64,000 nucleotides of DNA, taken from NCBI GenBank assembly GCA_002401155.1, contig NVSG01000002.1:779462-843461 (forward strand). Direction: 5' to 3'. This document shows positions 19,387-27,842 of this stretch, one piece after another; the first letter of the stretch is position 1, and every line of letters begins with the position of its first letter. A program made the position numbers and the translations under genes. The stretch is from Hyphomicrobiales bacterium. GTDB lineage: Bacteria; Pseudomonadota; Alphaproteobacteria; Rhizobiales; Rhizobiaceae. The notes under the pieces were generated by a model that was not told the origin of the DNA, did not search any database, and worked only from the letters and a program-made list of their open reading frames with translations.

Positions 19387-20460
19387 ATGAGCAAATTTTC
19401 TAAACAAGAGTTTCTGCAAAAACTGGTCCTGAATAGTGTATATTTTTCAGGGGCGCATTTGCTATGTCAGCGTTGGAGCAGAGGCCTTGGCTCGATTATG
19501 ATGTTGCATCATGTGGTCGAGGAAAACCGTGCACCATTCTCACCTAACAGCCATTTGAGTGTTACCCCGAAATTTCTCGATGAAATGCTCACATCGCTCG
19601 CCGCCGAAAATCTCGATTTCATCAGCATGGACGAGGTTGCCAAATGGACGGGGCAGGCGGGGGCTAACTCATCGGATAGGCCGTTTATCGCCGTGACGCT
19701 GGACGATGGATATCGCGATAATCTGGAAAACGCAGTTCCAATTTTCCGCAAGCACAACATGCCGTACACAATCTATGTGGCACCCGGATTTGTAGATGGA
19801 AAAGCCGATCTGTGGTGGGAAGATTTGGAGCACATCATCGCGGCTCGCGATACGATTTTTCTTGATCTGGATGGTGGCCGTGAAGAGATCGATACCTCAA
19901 CGTCAGACCTCAAATATCAGGCATTTGCCGAACTGATGGAATATCTGACCAGCGCGGTAGATGAAACGCGCCAGCGCGAAATCGTCAAAGATCTAGCAAA
20001 ACAATACAGGATCGACGTCAACGCCCATCGCCGCCAGCAAATAATGACCTGGAGCGAAATTGCGGAGTTAAACAAAGACCCGCTTTGCACCATCGGCGTC
20101 CATACGATCAACCATCCAATGCTTGCCCGATTATCGGAAAAAGATGCAAAATTTGAGATGATGGAAAGCGCCAGCATCATCGAAGCTGAACTTGGCGAGC
20201 GCCCAAAACACATTGCCTACCCCTATGGCATGCCAAAAGCTGCCGGGATCAGAGAGTTTAAGCTGGCAAAGGCATGCGGCTTTACTACCGCCGTCACCAC
20301 CCGCCACGGCGTGGTGCATAGGGAGCATAACGAACATCCAACAGCACTGCCGCGCATTTCTCTAAACGGCAGCTTTCAGTCTCAGCGATATGTAAAAACG
20401 TTGATATCAGGCATTCCCGCCTTGCTGCAAAACAAGGGCAAGCGGATCAATGTCCGTTAG
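19387..20460 (+). CDS. polysaccharide deacetylase (NodB homology domain), HfsH-like
   Basis: A 357-residue carbohydrate esterase family 4 protein that removes N-acetyl groups from amino sugars. The catalytic and metal-binding motif T-L-D-D-G-Y-R-D-N (Asp106/Asp107) and the second metal motif H-T-I-N-H (His239, His243) are intact, with P-Y-G-M-P downstream. No clear signal peptide is visible, which suggests action on lipid-linked units in the cytoplasm, as proposed for HfsH. It overlaps the convergent DUF2842 gene by 14 bases at its 3' end. Confidence 0.9.
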   Translation: MSKFSKQEFLQKLVLNSVYFSGAHLLCQRWSRGLGSIMMLHHVVEENRAPFSPNSHLSVTPKFLDEMLTSLAAENLDFISMDEVAKWTGQAGANSSDRPFIAVTLDDGYRDNLENAVPIFRKHNMPYTIYVAPGFVDGKADLWWEDLEHIIAARDTIFLDLDGGREEIDTSTSDLKYQAFAELMEYLTSAVDETRQREIVKDLAKQYRIDVNAHRRQQIMTWSEIAELNKDPLCTIGVHTINHPMLARLSEKDAKFEMMESASIIEAELGERPKHIAYPYGMPKAAGIREFKLAKACGFTTAVTTRHGVVHREHNEHPTALPRISLNGSFQSQRYVKTLISGIPALLQNKGKRINVR

Positions 20461-20674
20461 GATCGGGCTTCTTTTTGCCCTTCGACATCCAGCTGATCAG
20501 CCACATGGCAGGCAGCACCCATAACAGGCCGGTAAAGAAGAAATAGGCCAGATGAATATACCACTCGGAGTCTGCCAGTTTAGTGGCGGCAATCGTCGTC
20601 GCCACCAGCGCATAAACAATCACCAGCACAACGATCAGAATCGCTCCAATCAGCTTTCGTATGGATGGTGACAT
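20447..20674 (-). CDS. DUF2842 family small membrane protein
   Basis: A 75-residue protein with two hydrophobic helices separated by the A-D-S-E-W-Y-I-H-L-A-Y-F turn and ending in a basic, polar tail. It matches the alphaproteobacterial DUF2842 family, of unknown function and usually adjacent to ctaA (haem A synthase), as here. The 3' end overlaps the end of the deacetylase gene by 14 bases. Confidence 0.85.
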   Translation of the reverse strand: MSPSIRKLIGAILIVVLVIVYALVATTIAATKLADSEWYIHLAYFFFTGLLWVLPAMWLISWMSKGKKKPDPNGH

Positions 20675-20823
20675 TGTTCAAACCTTGTAAATTCTATTTC
20701 AGGGAATGCTTAGCCCATCCGACAAAGCAAAAACAGCCGAAAAAAGTGTTGCCCCGCGATTATATGCCCCTTGCCTTGTTTGGCTGGCTGTCCCATTTGT
20801 AGTGGCAACAAAGGGGCAAGTAA

Positions 20824-21879
20824 TTGCAGCAAAAAATCAGTTTGAACTACGCCATTTCGCAGCGCACCAGCAGCCACCGGCTGCAAGTCCGGCTGTGGCT
20901 TTATCTGATTTGCATTATGGTGTTTGCGATGGTGTTGGTGGGCGGGGCCACCAGACTAACGGATTCTGGGCTGTCGATTACCGAATGGAAGCCGATCCTT
21001 GGTATTATTCCGCCGCTTTCTACCGCTGACTGGCTGGACGCATTCACAAAATACCAGCTTATTCCCGAATACACCCAAATCAATCAGGGCATGAGCCTTA
21101 GTGAATTCAAATTCATCTTCTGGTGGGAATGGGCGCACCGTTTTTTAGGCCGTATCATTGGCTTTGTATTCTTCCTGCCGCTGGTATTTTTCTGGATGAC
21201 CGGGCGGATAGAAAAACAAATCAAACCTCATCTTGTATTCCTTCTATTCCTCGGCGGGTTGCAGGGTGCCGTTGGCTGGTGGATGGTGAAATCTGGTTTG
21301 GTTGATCGTGTGGATGTGAGCCAATACCGCCTCGCAATTCATTTGATCATCGCCTGTTTCATTTTTGTCTATGCCTTCTGGGTCGCAAAAGGGTTGGCCC
21401 CGATAAAGAACATTTCAGCCCCCCTTTGGCTAAAAGTAATGGCCCCAATCATCTTGCTATTGACGCTGTCCCAAATTTTCCTCGGCGGTCTGGTGGCCGG
21501 GCTGGATGCAGGCCTTGCCTTCAACGACTGGCCACTAATGGATGGTGCCGTGCTGCCCGATGGCTTGGCCATATTATCACCCCATTGGATTAACTGGTTT
21601 GAGAATCCCAAAGCCGTGCAATTCAACCATCGGATGCTGGCCTATTTCTTGTTTGTGGTCGTGTTTTTACAGATGCTCGCCGCAAGAAATATCGAAGGTC
21701 ATGGGGGCAGGGCAAAACTCTTATTCGCCGTCATCTTTGCTCAGGCCGCATTAGGCGTCACCACGCTGGTCTTGCAGGTGCCGTTAAACTGGGCGCTTGC
21801 CCATCAGGCAGGCGCAATCATCCTGCTGGCCGTTACCGTAGCAAACTGGCGTGCGATGGTTGGTAGTTATCCTGATTAG
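20824..21879 (+). CDS. ctaA: haem A synthase (COX15/CtaA type 2)
   Basis: CtaA oxidises the methyl group of haem O to make haem A for cytochrome aa3 oxidase. The 351-residue, eight-helix protein shows the family motif G-G-A-T-R-L-T-D-S-G-L-S-I-T-E-W-K-P, the E-Y... and W-E-W-A-H-R-F-L-G-R segment with a haem-ligating His, and N-H-R-M-L-A-Y-F, A-H-Q-A-G-A later. The start is TTG 20824: an in-frame stop lies directly upstream, AAGGGG is 7 bases away, and no ATG occurs early enough to keep helix 1. Confidence 0.94.
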   Translation: MQQKISLNYAISQRTSSHRLQVRLWLYLICIMVFAMVLVGGATRLTDSGLSITEWKPILGIIPPLSTADWLDAFTKYQLIPEYTQINQGMSLSEFKFIFWWEWAHRFLGRIIGFVFFLPLVFFWMTGRIEKQIKPHLVFLLFLGGLQGAVGWWMVKSGLVDRVDVSQYRLAIHLIIACFIFVYAFWVAKGLAPIKNISAPLWLKVMAPIILLLTLSQIFLGGLVAGLDAGLAFNDWPLMDGAVLPDGLAILSPHWINWFENPKAVQFNHRMLAYFLFVVVFLQMLAARNIEGHGGRAKLLFAVIFAQAALGVTTLVLQVPLNWALAHQAGAIILLAVTVANWRAMVGSYPD

Positions 21880-21883
21880 CCGC

Positions 21884-22819
21884 TTAGGCTGACAGCATCA
21901 AATCGAGATTTTGAACCGCAGCACCTGATGCGCCTTTGCCCAGATTGTCGAGCTGAGCAACCAGGTTCACATGGCCTGTCTCATCAGAGCCACAGACATA
22001 GAGTTTCATAATATCCTGTCCGGCGAGCGCTTCCGGCTCGATGCGTGCAAGCGAAGCTGTTTCTTCCAGCGAAACCACCTGAACAATATCCTGTCCTGCA
22101 TAATGCTCCGCCAGCGCTGAATGAACCGCCGCAACAGAACAATTATTCAAGCCATCCAGATGCAAAGGCACATTGACCAGCATCCCCTGCGCAAACCGCG
22201 CAACGGACGGCGTGAATATCGGTCGCTTTGCCAAATCACAATGGGCAATAATCTCCGGCACATGCTTATGTTCAAGTGTCAGCGCATATTCAAAGAATAC
22301 AGCCGCGATATGCTCCGCATTATCAGCATCTTCAATCTTCGCAATCATCTGCTTGCCGCCACCAGTATAGCCGGAGACAGCATTAATGGTCAGCGGATAG
22401 TCCGCGCCAAGAATTCCAGCATCAACCAGCGGTTTGATAAGAGCAATCGCGCCGGTTGAATAGCAGCCGGGGTTACTCACCCGCGAAGCATCAATGATTT
22501 TGGCACGCTGGGCGCTGTCAAATTCCGCAAAGCCATAGACCCAATCGTTATGGCTACGATGGGCGGTTGAAGTATCAATCAACCGCGTCGTGTCATTACC
22601 CGCATCCTGCAAAATTTGCACTGCTTCACGGCTGGCATCATCCGGCAGGCACAAAATTGCGATATCGGCAGCAAGAAGCATCTCGCGCCGCTTATCTAGA
22701 TTGCGCCGTTCTTCATGGGGCATGGAAAGCACCGAAATATCACGGCGGTCGGCAAGGCGTTGTCTGATTTGTAGCCCCGTTGTTCCGTGTTCGCCGTCGA
22801 TGAATATTGTCGGTTGCAT
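21884..22819 (-). CDS. argC: N-acetyl-gamma-glutamyl-phosphate reductase (type 2)
   Basis: ArgC reduces N-acetylglutamyl phosphate to the semialdehyde in arginine synthesis. The 311-residue product belongs to the shorter type 2 group: N-terminal G-E-H-G-T-T-G nucleotide-binding loop, catalytic Cys119 in S-N-P-G-C-Y-S-T-G, and the conserved [10 protein letters not shown] segment. It is convergent with ctaA (4 bases between the stops). In several rhizobia ctaA, argC and rpsI-rplM are near neighbours; here about 3.2 kb of other genes separates argC from rpsI. Confidence 0.95.
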   Translation of the reverse strand: MQPTIFIDGEHGTTGLQIRQRLADRRDISVLSMPHEERRNLDKRREMLLAADIAILCLPDDASREAVQILQDAGNDTTRLIDTSTAHRSHNDWVYGFAEFDSAQRAKIIDASRVSNPGCYSTGAIALIKPLVDAGILGADYPLTINAVSGYTGGGKQMIAKIEDADNAEHIAAVFFEYALTLEHKHVPEIIAHCDLAKRPIFTPSVARFAQGMLVNVPLHLDGLNNCSVAAVHSALAEHYAGQDIVQVVSLEETASLARIEPEALAGQDIMKLYVCGSDETGHVNLVAQLDNLGKGASGAAVQNLDLMLSA

Positions 22820-22982
22820 GATTATCTCATTTTGTTGAATTTCAGCCAGTTAGGCCGCGCTGAGGATATACCTTGCAATCTGATATCCTGCAACCAATAA
22901 CATTCTACTTGAAATATCACCGCCAACTGGCAAGAGTGAAATTTAAAATAGATAACACATTAAACTTACTGGGAGTGCAGGC

Positions 22983-23852
22983 ATGGCGCTGGCAAATGAT
23001 CGTAAAATCTGGACATGGTTTGAAGGCGAATGGCATGAGGGCAATTTACCGATTCTAGGCTCTGCCGACCACGCCACATGGCTAGGAACGCTGGTATTTG
23101 ACGGCGCGCGCTATTTCGAAGGCGTTTCGCCCGATCTGGAGCCCCATTGCGCCCGTATCACAGAGTCAGCCAAGGCAATGGGCATGCGCTCGCCGATGAC
23201 CACGGAAGAAATTTTGAAATTGGCCAAGGAAGGCATCGCTAAATTTGACGACGATGCGGAGCTCTATATTCGCCCGATGATCTGGTCCACCAGAGGAGAC
23301 GGTGCAACCATGGTTGACCCGGACCCGGATTCATCAGCCTTCGCGCTCTGTCTCGAAGAAGCCCCGATGGCCGAACCTGTCGGCATCAGGATTACCACCA
23401 CAAGGTTCATCCGCCCAAGTCTTGAAACAGCAACCGTCAACGCAAAAGCTGCATGCCTATATCCAAACAGCGCCAGAATGCTGAAAGAAGCCGCCGACAA
23501 AGGCTTCGGCAACGCAATCGTATGCGACGCCTTGGGCAACGTGGCCGAAACCGCCACCGCCAACATTTTCATGGTCAAAGACGGTGAATATTTCACCCCC
23601 ATCTCAAACGGCACTTTCCTAGCAGGCATCACCCGCAAGCGAGTGATGCAGCTATTGCGCGACGCTGGCGAGACCGTTCACGAGAGCATTCTGAAAATTG
23701 AAGATTTCAGAAATGCCGACGAAATTTTCATCACCGGCAACTACCCAAAAGTAATGCCGGTAATCGCCTTCGACGAGCAGGAATATGAATATGGCGAAAA
23801 GGGCCAGCTGGCGAGAAAACTCTATTGGGATTTCTCCCACGGCAGGATTTAG
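22983..23852 (+). CDS. branched-chain amino acid aminotransferase-like class IV aminotransferase
   Basis: A 289-residue fold-type IV PLP enzyme. The PLP lysine is Lys155 in T-V-N-A-K-A-A-C-L-Y-P; downstream A-E-T-A-T-A-N-I-F-M-V carries the phosphate-binding and substrate residues, and G-T-F-L-A-G-I-T-R follows. This is the alphaproteobacterial branched-chain aminotransferase-like branch, which may act on other amino acids. The TAG stop is completed by the AG of a dispersed repeat (copy D). It stands alone, divergent from argC. Confidence 0.88.
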   Translation: MALANDRKIWTWFEGEWHEGNLPILGSADHATWLGTLVFDGARYFEGVSPDLEPHCARITESAKAMGMRSPMTTEEILKLAKEGIAKFDDDAELYIRPMIWSTRGDGATMVDPDPDSSAFALCLEEAPMAEPVGIRITTTRFIRPSLETATVNAKAACLYPNSARMLKEAADKGFGNAIVCDALGNVAETATANIFMVKDGEYFTPISNGTFLAGITRKRVMQLLRDAGETVHESILKIEDFRNADEIFITGNYPKVMPVIAFDEQEYEYGEKGQLARKLYWDFSHGRI

Positions 23853-23905
23853 AGCGCAATCTGAAAAGTGGATACCGGTTTTCGGATAAATTGTGCGTTA
23901 AAACC
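23851..23905 (+). repeat. dispersed stem-loop repeat, family 1, copy D
   Basis: Begins with the AG of the aminotransferase stop codon. The outer stem is GCGCAAT (23854-23860) with ATTGTGC (23890-23896), while copy A has GCACTTC with GAAGTGC: both arms changed in a compensating way. The inner arms CTGAAAA and TTTTCGG pair with one G-U. Confidence 0.78.
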
Positions 23906-23914
23906 AAAAGGTCA

Positions 23915-24886
23915 TTAGGCAATGTCATCATGCCCAACGGTAATGACGACATTGCCTCTCTTGTGCCCTGTATCCACATAAGCGTGCGCTTGTGCAATTT
24001 GTTCCAGTGGGTAACTTCTGTCGATGACCGGTCTAAACTTTCCAGATTCGATGAGTTCCTTAAAGAAAACAAGGTCTTCGGCTGTCTCGCTCATAACGCC
24101 GGAAAATACTTTTCGACGGCTCATGAATGAAGTGCATAGTCCCTGACGCATCTCTTTTAAGCCTGCCGCGGCCATTATATAAGTTCCGTTTTCTGTCAGT
24201 GATTTCATTCCTGCAGTGAAGGAGCTTTTGCCGACCGTCTCAAAAATAACGTCGTAAGTTTTGCCGTTTTTGGTGAAATCTTCTTTGGTATAGTCAACGA
24301 CCTCATCAGCACCCACGGTTTTCATCAACGCCGAATTTGCGCCGCTACAAACGGCTGTTACATGTGCACCAAAATGCTTGGCAAGCTGAACAGCAGCGGT
24401 GCCAATTGCACCAGAAGCGCCGTAAATCAAAATATTCTGTCCGCTTTGGATGTTCGCTTTCCGCAAAAAATAAAGCGCCGTATTTCCGCCAAAAGGAACC
24501 GCCGCTGCTTCTTCATAGGGCATCTTAGCGGGTTTTGGTGCAATCACTCCGTCTTCCGGCAGAACAATATATTCCGCGTAGGCACCCATCGCCATGCCAG
24601 TGGTAGCATAGATTTCGTCACCGACTTTGAAGCGCGTAACATCTTTGCCAATGGCCTCTATCTCCCCCGCCAAGACATAACCAAGAACCGAGGTTTTGGG
24701 TTTCATCAGGCCAAAAAACAAACGGATGATAGCCGGGTCAGCTCTTCGTATTCGAGCATCACCTGATGATACAGAGGTCGCATGTATCTTGACCAAAACC
24801 TCTTTGCCACGCGGTTCCGGCTTTGCAATTTCTTCAAGTTGAAGAACTTCAGGAGCGCCATATTTCGTGCAGATAATTGTTTTCAT
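23915..24886 (-). CDS. NAD(P)-dependent zinc-less alcohol dehydrogenase / quinone oxidoreductase family (MDR)
   Basis: A 323-residue medium-chain dehydrogenase/reductase. The N-terminal GroES-like domain holds V-L-V-K-I-H-A-T-S-V-S-S-G-D, and the Rossmann part contains I-Y-G-A-S-G-A-I-G-T-A-A-V-Q-L-A. Zinc-binding Cys clusters are missing, which points to the quinone oxidoreductase-like branch that reduces quinones or enals with NADPH. Start ATG 24886 follows GGAAAT; thirteen further codons upstream are unlikely to be translated. It is divergent from a LysR gene about 90 bases away, its likely regulator. Confidence 0.88.
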   Translation of the reverse strand: MKTIICTKYGAPEVLQLEEIAKPEPRGKEVLVKIHATSVSSGDARIRRADPAIIRLFFGLMKPKTSVLGYVLAGEIEAIGKDVTRFKVGDEIYATTGMAMGAYAEYIVLPEDGVIAPKPAKMPYEEAAAVPFGGNTALYFLRKANIQSGQNILIYGASGAIGTAAVQLAKHFGAHVTAVCSGANSALMKTVGADEVVDYTKEDFTKNGKTYDVIFETVGKSSFTAGMKSLTENGTYIMAAAGLKEMRQGLCTSFMSRRKVFSGVMSETAEDLVFFKELIESGKFRPVIDRSYPLEQIAQAHAYVDTGHKRGNVVITVGHDDIA

Positions 24887-24974
24887 AATCGTGATTTCCA
24901 ATTTGATTGTTTTGTTAGCATTCACATAAGCCGAAAATTAGACTATTTAAATTGACTAGTTTTGTTGGTTTGAT

Positions 24975-25874
24975 ATGCATTTGTGCATGGATAGGCGTTC
25001 AATAAAATTCGACTGGAACAGGGCAAGGGCCTTTCTCGTCACGGCGGAAGAGGGTTCTTTGTCAGCCGCAGCGCGAGCGCTCGGAATGGCGCAACCAACC
25101 CTTGGCCGTCAGGTGAGTGCGCTTGAAGAAGAACTCGGCGTGGTTCTTTTCGAGCGCGTCGGGCGGGGACTGACCCTCACGCCCAGCGGTTTGGAATTGC
25201 TCGACCATGTGCGCGCCATGGGGGAGGCGGCCAGCGCAGTATCTTTGACGTCTTTCGGCCAGTCCCAAACCATTGAGGGCAAAGTCAGCATCGCGGCCAG
25301 CGAGACCTATGCTGCCGTATTGTTACCGCCAATCATTGCAAAACTGCGCGTGATGGAGCCGGGGATTGAAATCGAGATCGTCACCTCAAACGCCCCAAGC
25401 GACCTCAGAAAGCGCGAAGCAGATATAGCAATCCGCAATTTTCGCCCCACAGAACCGGATTTGATCGCCAAAAAAATCAGGGACGTACCGGCAAGGCTCT
25501 ACGCCACACCAAAATATCTCGAGAAAATAGGCAATCCAAAGCTCCCTTACGATCTTCGAGAAGCCGACTTCATCAACATCGATGGCAGCGGCGCGTTTAT
25601 GGATGGCCTCAATATGATGGGCCTCAACCTGACCAAGAAGAATTTTCCGGTGCTGACCAAGAATTATCTCGTCATGTGGGAACTGGTCAAACAGGGAGTG
25701 GGGATCGGCATTCTGGATGGTAATATCGGCGACGCGGAACCACTAGTCCAACGTGTTCTCCCCGATTTAGAACCACTCATTTTCCCGATTTGGCTAGTAG
25801 CCCACCGAGAACTAAGCACCAGCCGCCGCATCCGAATGGTCTTCGACCTACTAGCCGAAGAACTGGCCAAATAA
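24975..25874 (+). CDS. LysR family transcriptional regulator
   Basis: A 299-residue LysR regulator with a clear N-terminal winged helix: F-L-V-T-A-E-E-G-S-L-S-A-A-A-R-A-L-G-M-A-Q-P-T-L-G-R-Q-V, followed by the C-terminal effector-binding domain. ATG 24987 is an alternative start, and neither has a strong ribosome binding site. The divergent arrangement with the MDR oxidoreductase gene is the classical LysR target layout. The stop is followed by repeat family 2. Confidence 0.92.
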   Translation: MHLCMDRRSIKFDWNRARAFLVTAEEGSLSAAARALGMAQPTLGRQVSALEEELGVVLFERVGRGLTLTPSGLELLDHVRAMGEAASAVSLTSFGQSQTIEGKVSIAASETYAAVLLPPIIAKLRVMEPGIEIEIVTSNAPSDLRKREADIAIRNFRPTEPDLIAKKIRDVPARLYATPKYLEKIGNPKLPYDLREADFINIDGSGAFMDGLNMMGLNLTKKNFPVLTKNYLVMWELVKQGVGIGILDGNIGDAEPLVQRVLPDLEPLIFPIWLVAHRELSTSRRIRMVFDLLAEELAK

Positions 25875-25900
25875 AAACGGCCCCTTTTTACAAATCCATC

Positions 25901-25980
25901 GTTCAAGACCGCGAAGAGCGGTCCGGCGCTAATGCGCCGCCCATGCGGAGGCCTGAGCGAAGCGAAGAAACGCCGTGAGC
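25901..25980 (+). repeat. dispersed repeat, family 2, copy 1
   Basis: An approximately 80-base GC-rich element running from GTTCAAGACCGCGAAGAGCG to GCCGTGAGC, with an internal palindrome GGCGCTAATGCGCC-like core and the phrase GAGGCCTGAGCGAAGCGAAG. Related copies occur at 34486-34680 (two tandem partial copies) and 50755-50800. Confidence 0.75.
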
Positions 25981-25982
25981 AC

Positions 25983-26011
25983 AAAAAAAGGGCTCGAAAA
26001 ACGAGCCCTTT
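25983..26011 (-). terminator. intrinsic terminator of rplM-rpsI
   Basis: The stem AAGGGCTCG (25988-25996) pairs with CGAGCCCTT (26002-26010) around AAAAA; on the minus strand a run of seven T follows. It lies 29 bases beyond the rpsI stop. Confidence 0.92.
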
Positions 26012-26039
26012 GATAATTCGTAATATCTGGAAACCAAAC

Positions 26040-26561
26040 TTAACGTTTGGAGAACTGGAAGCTCTTACGGGCTTTCTTACGACCGTATTTCTTACGCTCA
26101 ACAACACGTGAATCGCGAGTAAGGAAGCCGCCTTTTTTCAAGACTGCGCGTAGCTCAGGCTCGTAATAGGTTAGCGCCTTGGAGATGCCGTGGCGAAGTG
26201 CGCCAGCCTGACCAGAAAGACCACCACCAGCAACGGTAGCAACCACATCATATTGGTCTTCGCGAGCAGCAGCGATGATTGGCTGATCGATAACCATCTG
26301 CAAAACAGGACGGGCGAAATATTCGTCACGCGTCTTTTTGTTTACGATGATTTTGCCTGTACCCGGCTTGATCCAAACGCGAGCAATCGCATCTTTACGT
26401 TTACCAGTTGCATAAGCACGGCCCTGTGCGTCGATTTTTTGCTCATATACAGGAGCAGCGTTTTCAGGGTTTACATCCGCAGCAGCAACAACAGCGTCGC
26501 CAGCTTCAGCAGCAGCGCCTACAGCGGCGCCAAGTTCTTCAAGAGAATTGATGTCAGCCAT
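26040..26561 (-). CDS. rpsI: 30S ribosomal protein S9
   Basis: S9 sits in the head of the 30S subunit with its C-terminal tail reaching the P-site tRNA. The 173-residue protein has the conserved core from [13 protein letters not shown] to the C-terminal [22 protein letters not shown], including the final K-R that contacts tRNA. The alanine-rich N-terminal extension of about 45 residues is typical for Hyphomicrobiales. It follows rplM by two bases and ends in an intrinsic terminator. Confidence 0.98.
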   Translation of the reverse strand: MADINSLEELGAAVGAAAEAGDAVVAAADVNPENAAPVYEQKIDAQGRAYATGKRKDAIARVWIKPGTGKIIVNKKTRDEYFARPVLQMVIDQPIIAAAREDQYDVVATVAGGGLSGQAGALRHGISKALTYYEPELRAVLKKGGFLTRDSRVVERKKYGRKKARKSFQFSKR

Positions 26562-26563
26562 CG

Positions 26564-27028
26564 TTATGCGCCCCTTTTGTTTTTAGAGTTCATGCCTGCG
26601 ATATCCAGAACTTCAGGAGTCTGCGCTTCATGACCGTGATTGTCATCTGCATAAACACGCAGATTGCTCAATTGTTTGTTCGACAAAGGGCCGCCCGGCA
26701 TCATACGTTCAATAGCTTTTTGAACCACGCGCTCAGGGAACTTACCTTCAAGGATAGCTTTCGCTGTACGTTCCTTGATGCCGCCGGGATAACCGGTGTG
26801 CCAGTAATATGTCTTGTCGGTATATTTTTTGCCGGTCAGTTTTACCTTGCCAGCATTGATGATGATGATGTTATCGCCATCGTCCACATGCGGGGTAAAA
26901 GTCGGTTTATGCTTGCCACGCAGACGGCTGGCAACAATGGAAGCCATGCGGCCAAGAACAACGTCCTCGGCATCCACAATGAACCATTTTTTGACAACCT
27001 CGGCAGGCTTCTGTGAGAAAGTCTTCAT
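26564..27028 (-). CDS. rplM: 50S ribosomal protein L13
   Basis: L13 is an early-assembly large-subunit protein. The product is 154 residues from ATG 27028, beginning K-T-F-S-Q-K-P and containing the family motifs L-G-R-M-A-S, H-T-G-Y-P-G-G and M-L/M-P-G-G-P-L. The open frame continues 20 codons upstream but this does not match L13. It is the first gene of rplM-rpsI. A small hairpin followed by a T-rich minus-strand tract lies about 65-80 bases upstream and might act as an attenuator. Confidence 0.97.
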   Translation of the reverse strand: MKTFSQKPAEVVKKWFIVDAEDVVLGRMASIVASRLRGKHKPTFTPHVDDGDNIIIINAGKVKLTGKKYTDKTYYWHTGYPGGIKERTAKAILEGKFPERVVQKAIERMMPGGPLSNKQLSNLRVYADDNHGHEAQTPEVLDIAGMNSKNKRGA

Positions 27029-27092
27029 ATCTCGGCCCTTAAAGTTTGAATTCAACATCGGAAACGCAAAGTAAACGCCCCAAAACAAAACA

Positions 27093-27107
27093 AGCCCACA
27101 AAGGGCT
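27093..27107 (-). promoter_or_regulatory. possible leader hairpin upstream of rplM
   Basis: On the minus strand AGCCC pairs with GGGCT around TTTGT and is followed by TGTTTTGTTTT before the rplM start. The arrangement looks like a weak attenuator or processing site in an L13-S9 leader. No other evidence supports regulation. Confidence 0.3.
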
Positions 27108-27210
27108 CAGTTGAAGGTGTTTATAGGGAAGGGGAGAAAGGGCGTCAAGCAGTTTGTTTGGAGGTTTTCGGAATTTTATCAATTAAATCAAAGCCTTATA
27201 ATTGCGGTAT

Positions 27211-27424
27211 TATAATACCTTGGTTATTTGGTGTTGTTCTGTTGATAAATCCACAATTTAACCTCGGTACTACCGATAGCATCTCAAAGCGTCCTTCCTG
27301 ATTGAAGGTCGAAAGCGGCTTGTTCAGATTGTATTCATACTGGTTTTGTAACTCTACAAGCGTCTACATAGTTTGTGCAGATACTAGCCCGTTATCCAAT
27401 CGCCCCTTGGATAGTGGGCTTTTT
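27211..27424 (+). ncRNA. candidate small RNA ending in a plus-strand intrinsic terminator
   Basis: No plus-strand gene lies upstream in this 430-base gap, yet a strong terminator ends it. The 3' hairpin pairs 27386-27399 with 27407-27420 over 14 pairs, then TTTTT. Two of the pairs are G-U as plus-strand RNA and would be A-C mismatches on the minus strand, so the hairpin is built for a plus-strand transcript. A perfect TATAAT occurs at 27211-27216 but without a convincing -35 box, so the 5' end is uncertain. I do not recognise a known RNA family. Confidence 0.4.
27386..27424 (+). terminator. orphan plus-strand intrinsic terminator
   Basis: A fourteen-pair stem, including two G-U pairs that are valid only in plus-strand RNA, has a 7-base loop (27400-27406) and a run of five T (27420-27424). 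No annotated gene precedes it on this strand. Confidence 0.75.
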
Positions 27425-27458
27425 AATGGAGAAATGACAATCGCTGCCAAAAAGCAAG

Positions 27459-27626
27459 TCAAGTAAAGAACTTCAAGCCAATTCCCAAAATCAAACCGCC
27501 CCAAATAATGGAATTCAAGAACGAGCGCATAACACCTTGATCTTCTACAACGGTAATATTCATCCGCTTTAGAATGAAATCCCCTGGGAAAAATAAAATC
27601 TTAAAAAACATATTCAGAAGTGCCAT
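27459..27626 (-). CDS. small membrane protein (55 residues)
   Basis: A short open frame starts with ATG at 27626, with AAGGA about 8 bases upstream. The product begins M-A-L-L-N-M-F-F-K-I-L-F-F-P-G-D-F and has a C-terminal hydrophobic stretch (S-I-I-W-G-G-L-I-L-G-I-G-L), giving one clear and one possible membrane segment. The F-F-P-G-D-F-I-L-K-R-M turn and the amphipathic N-terminus look like real protein. I do not recognise a family. It lies between the candidate small RNA and the phaC remnant, on the same strand as phaC. Confidence 0.55.
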   Translation of the reverse strand: MALLNMFFKILFFPGDFILKRMNITVVEDQGVMRSFLNSIIWGGLILGIGLKFFT

Positions 27627-27842
27627 GATCTGTTCCTTGGTTTCTACATCTCATATGTGGGATCAAGGTTGGAATTGTCGAGTCAGGACTATAGTTTAAA
27701 ACAAAAATCAATTGGAGAATGAAACATGGCAAATGTAGAAATCACATTCTTTCAATGACCAGCAAAGAGAACGGTAATAACCCGCAAGTTGAGACACGCG
27801 AAGAAGAGTTACATAAAATACTAGGTGCCTTAACGCTACTAC
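27627..27842. other. gap with a short plus-strand start-like fragment
   Basis: Within this gap GGAG and an ATG at 27725 open a ten-codon frame (M-A-N-V-E-I-T-F-F-Q) that stops at once. An overlapping ATG at 27755 then runs 47 codons, the second half of which lies inside the phaC remnant. It looks like the 5' end of a plus-strand gene cut off by that remnant. No function can be assigned. Confidence 0.35.
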
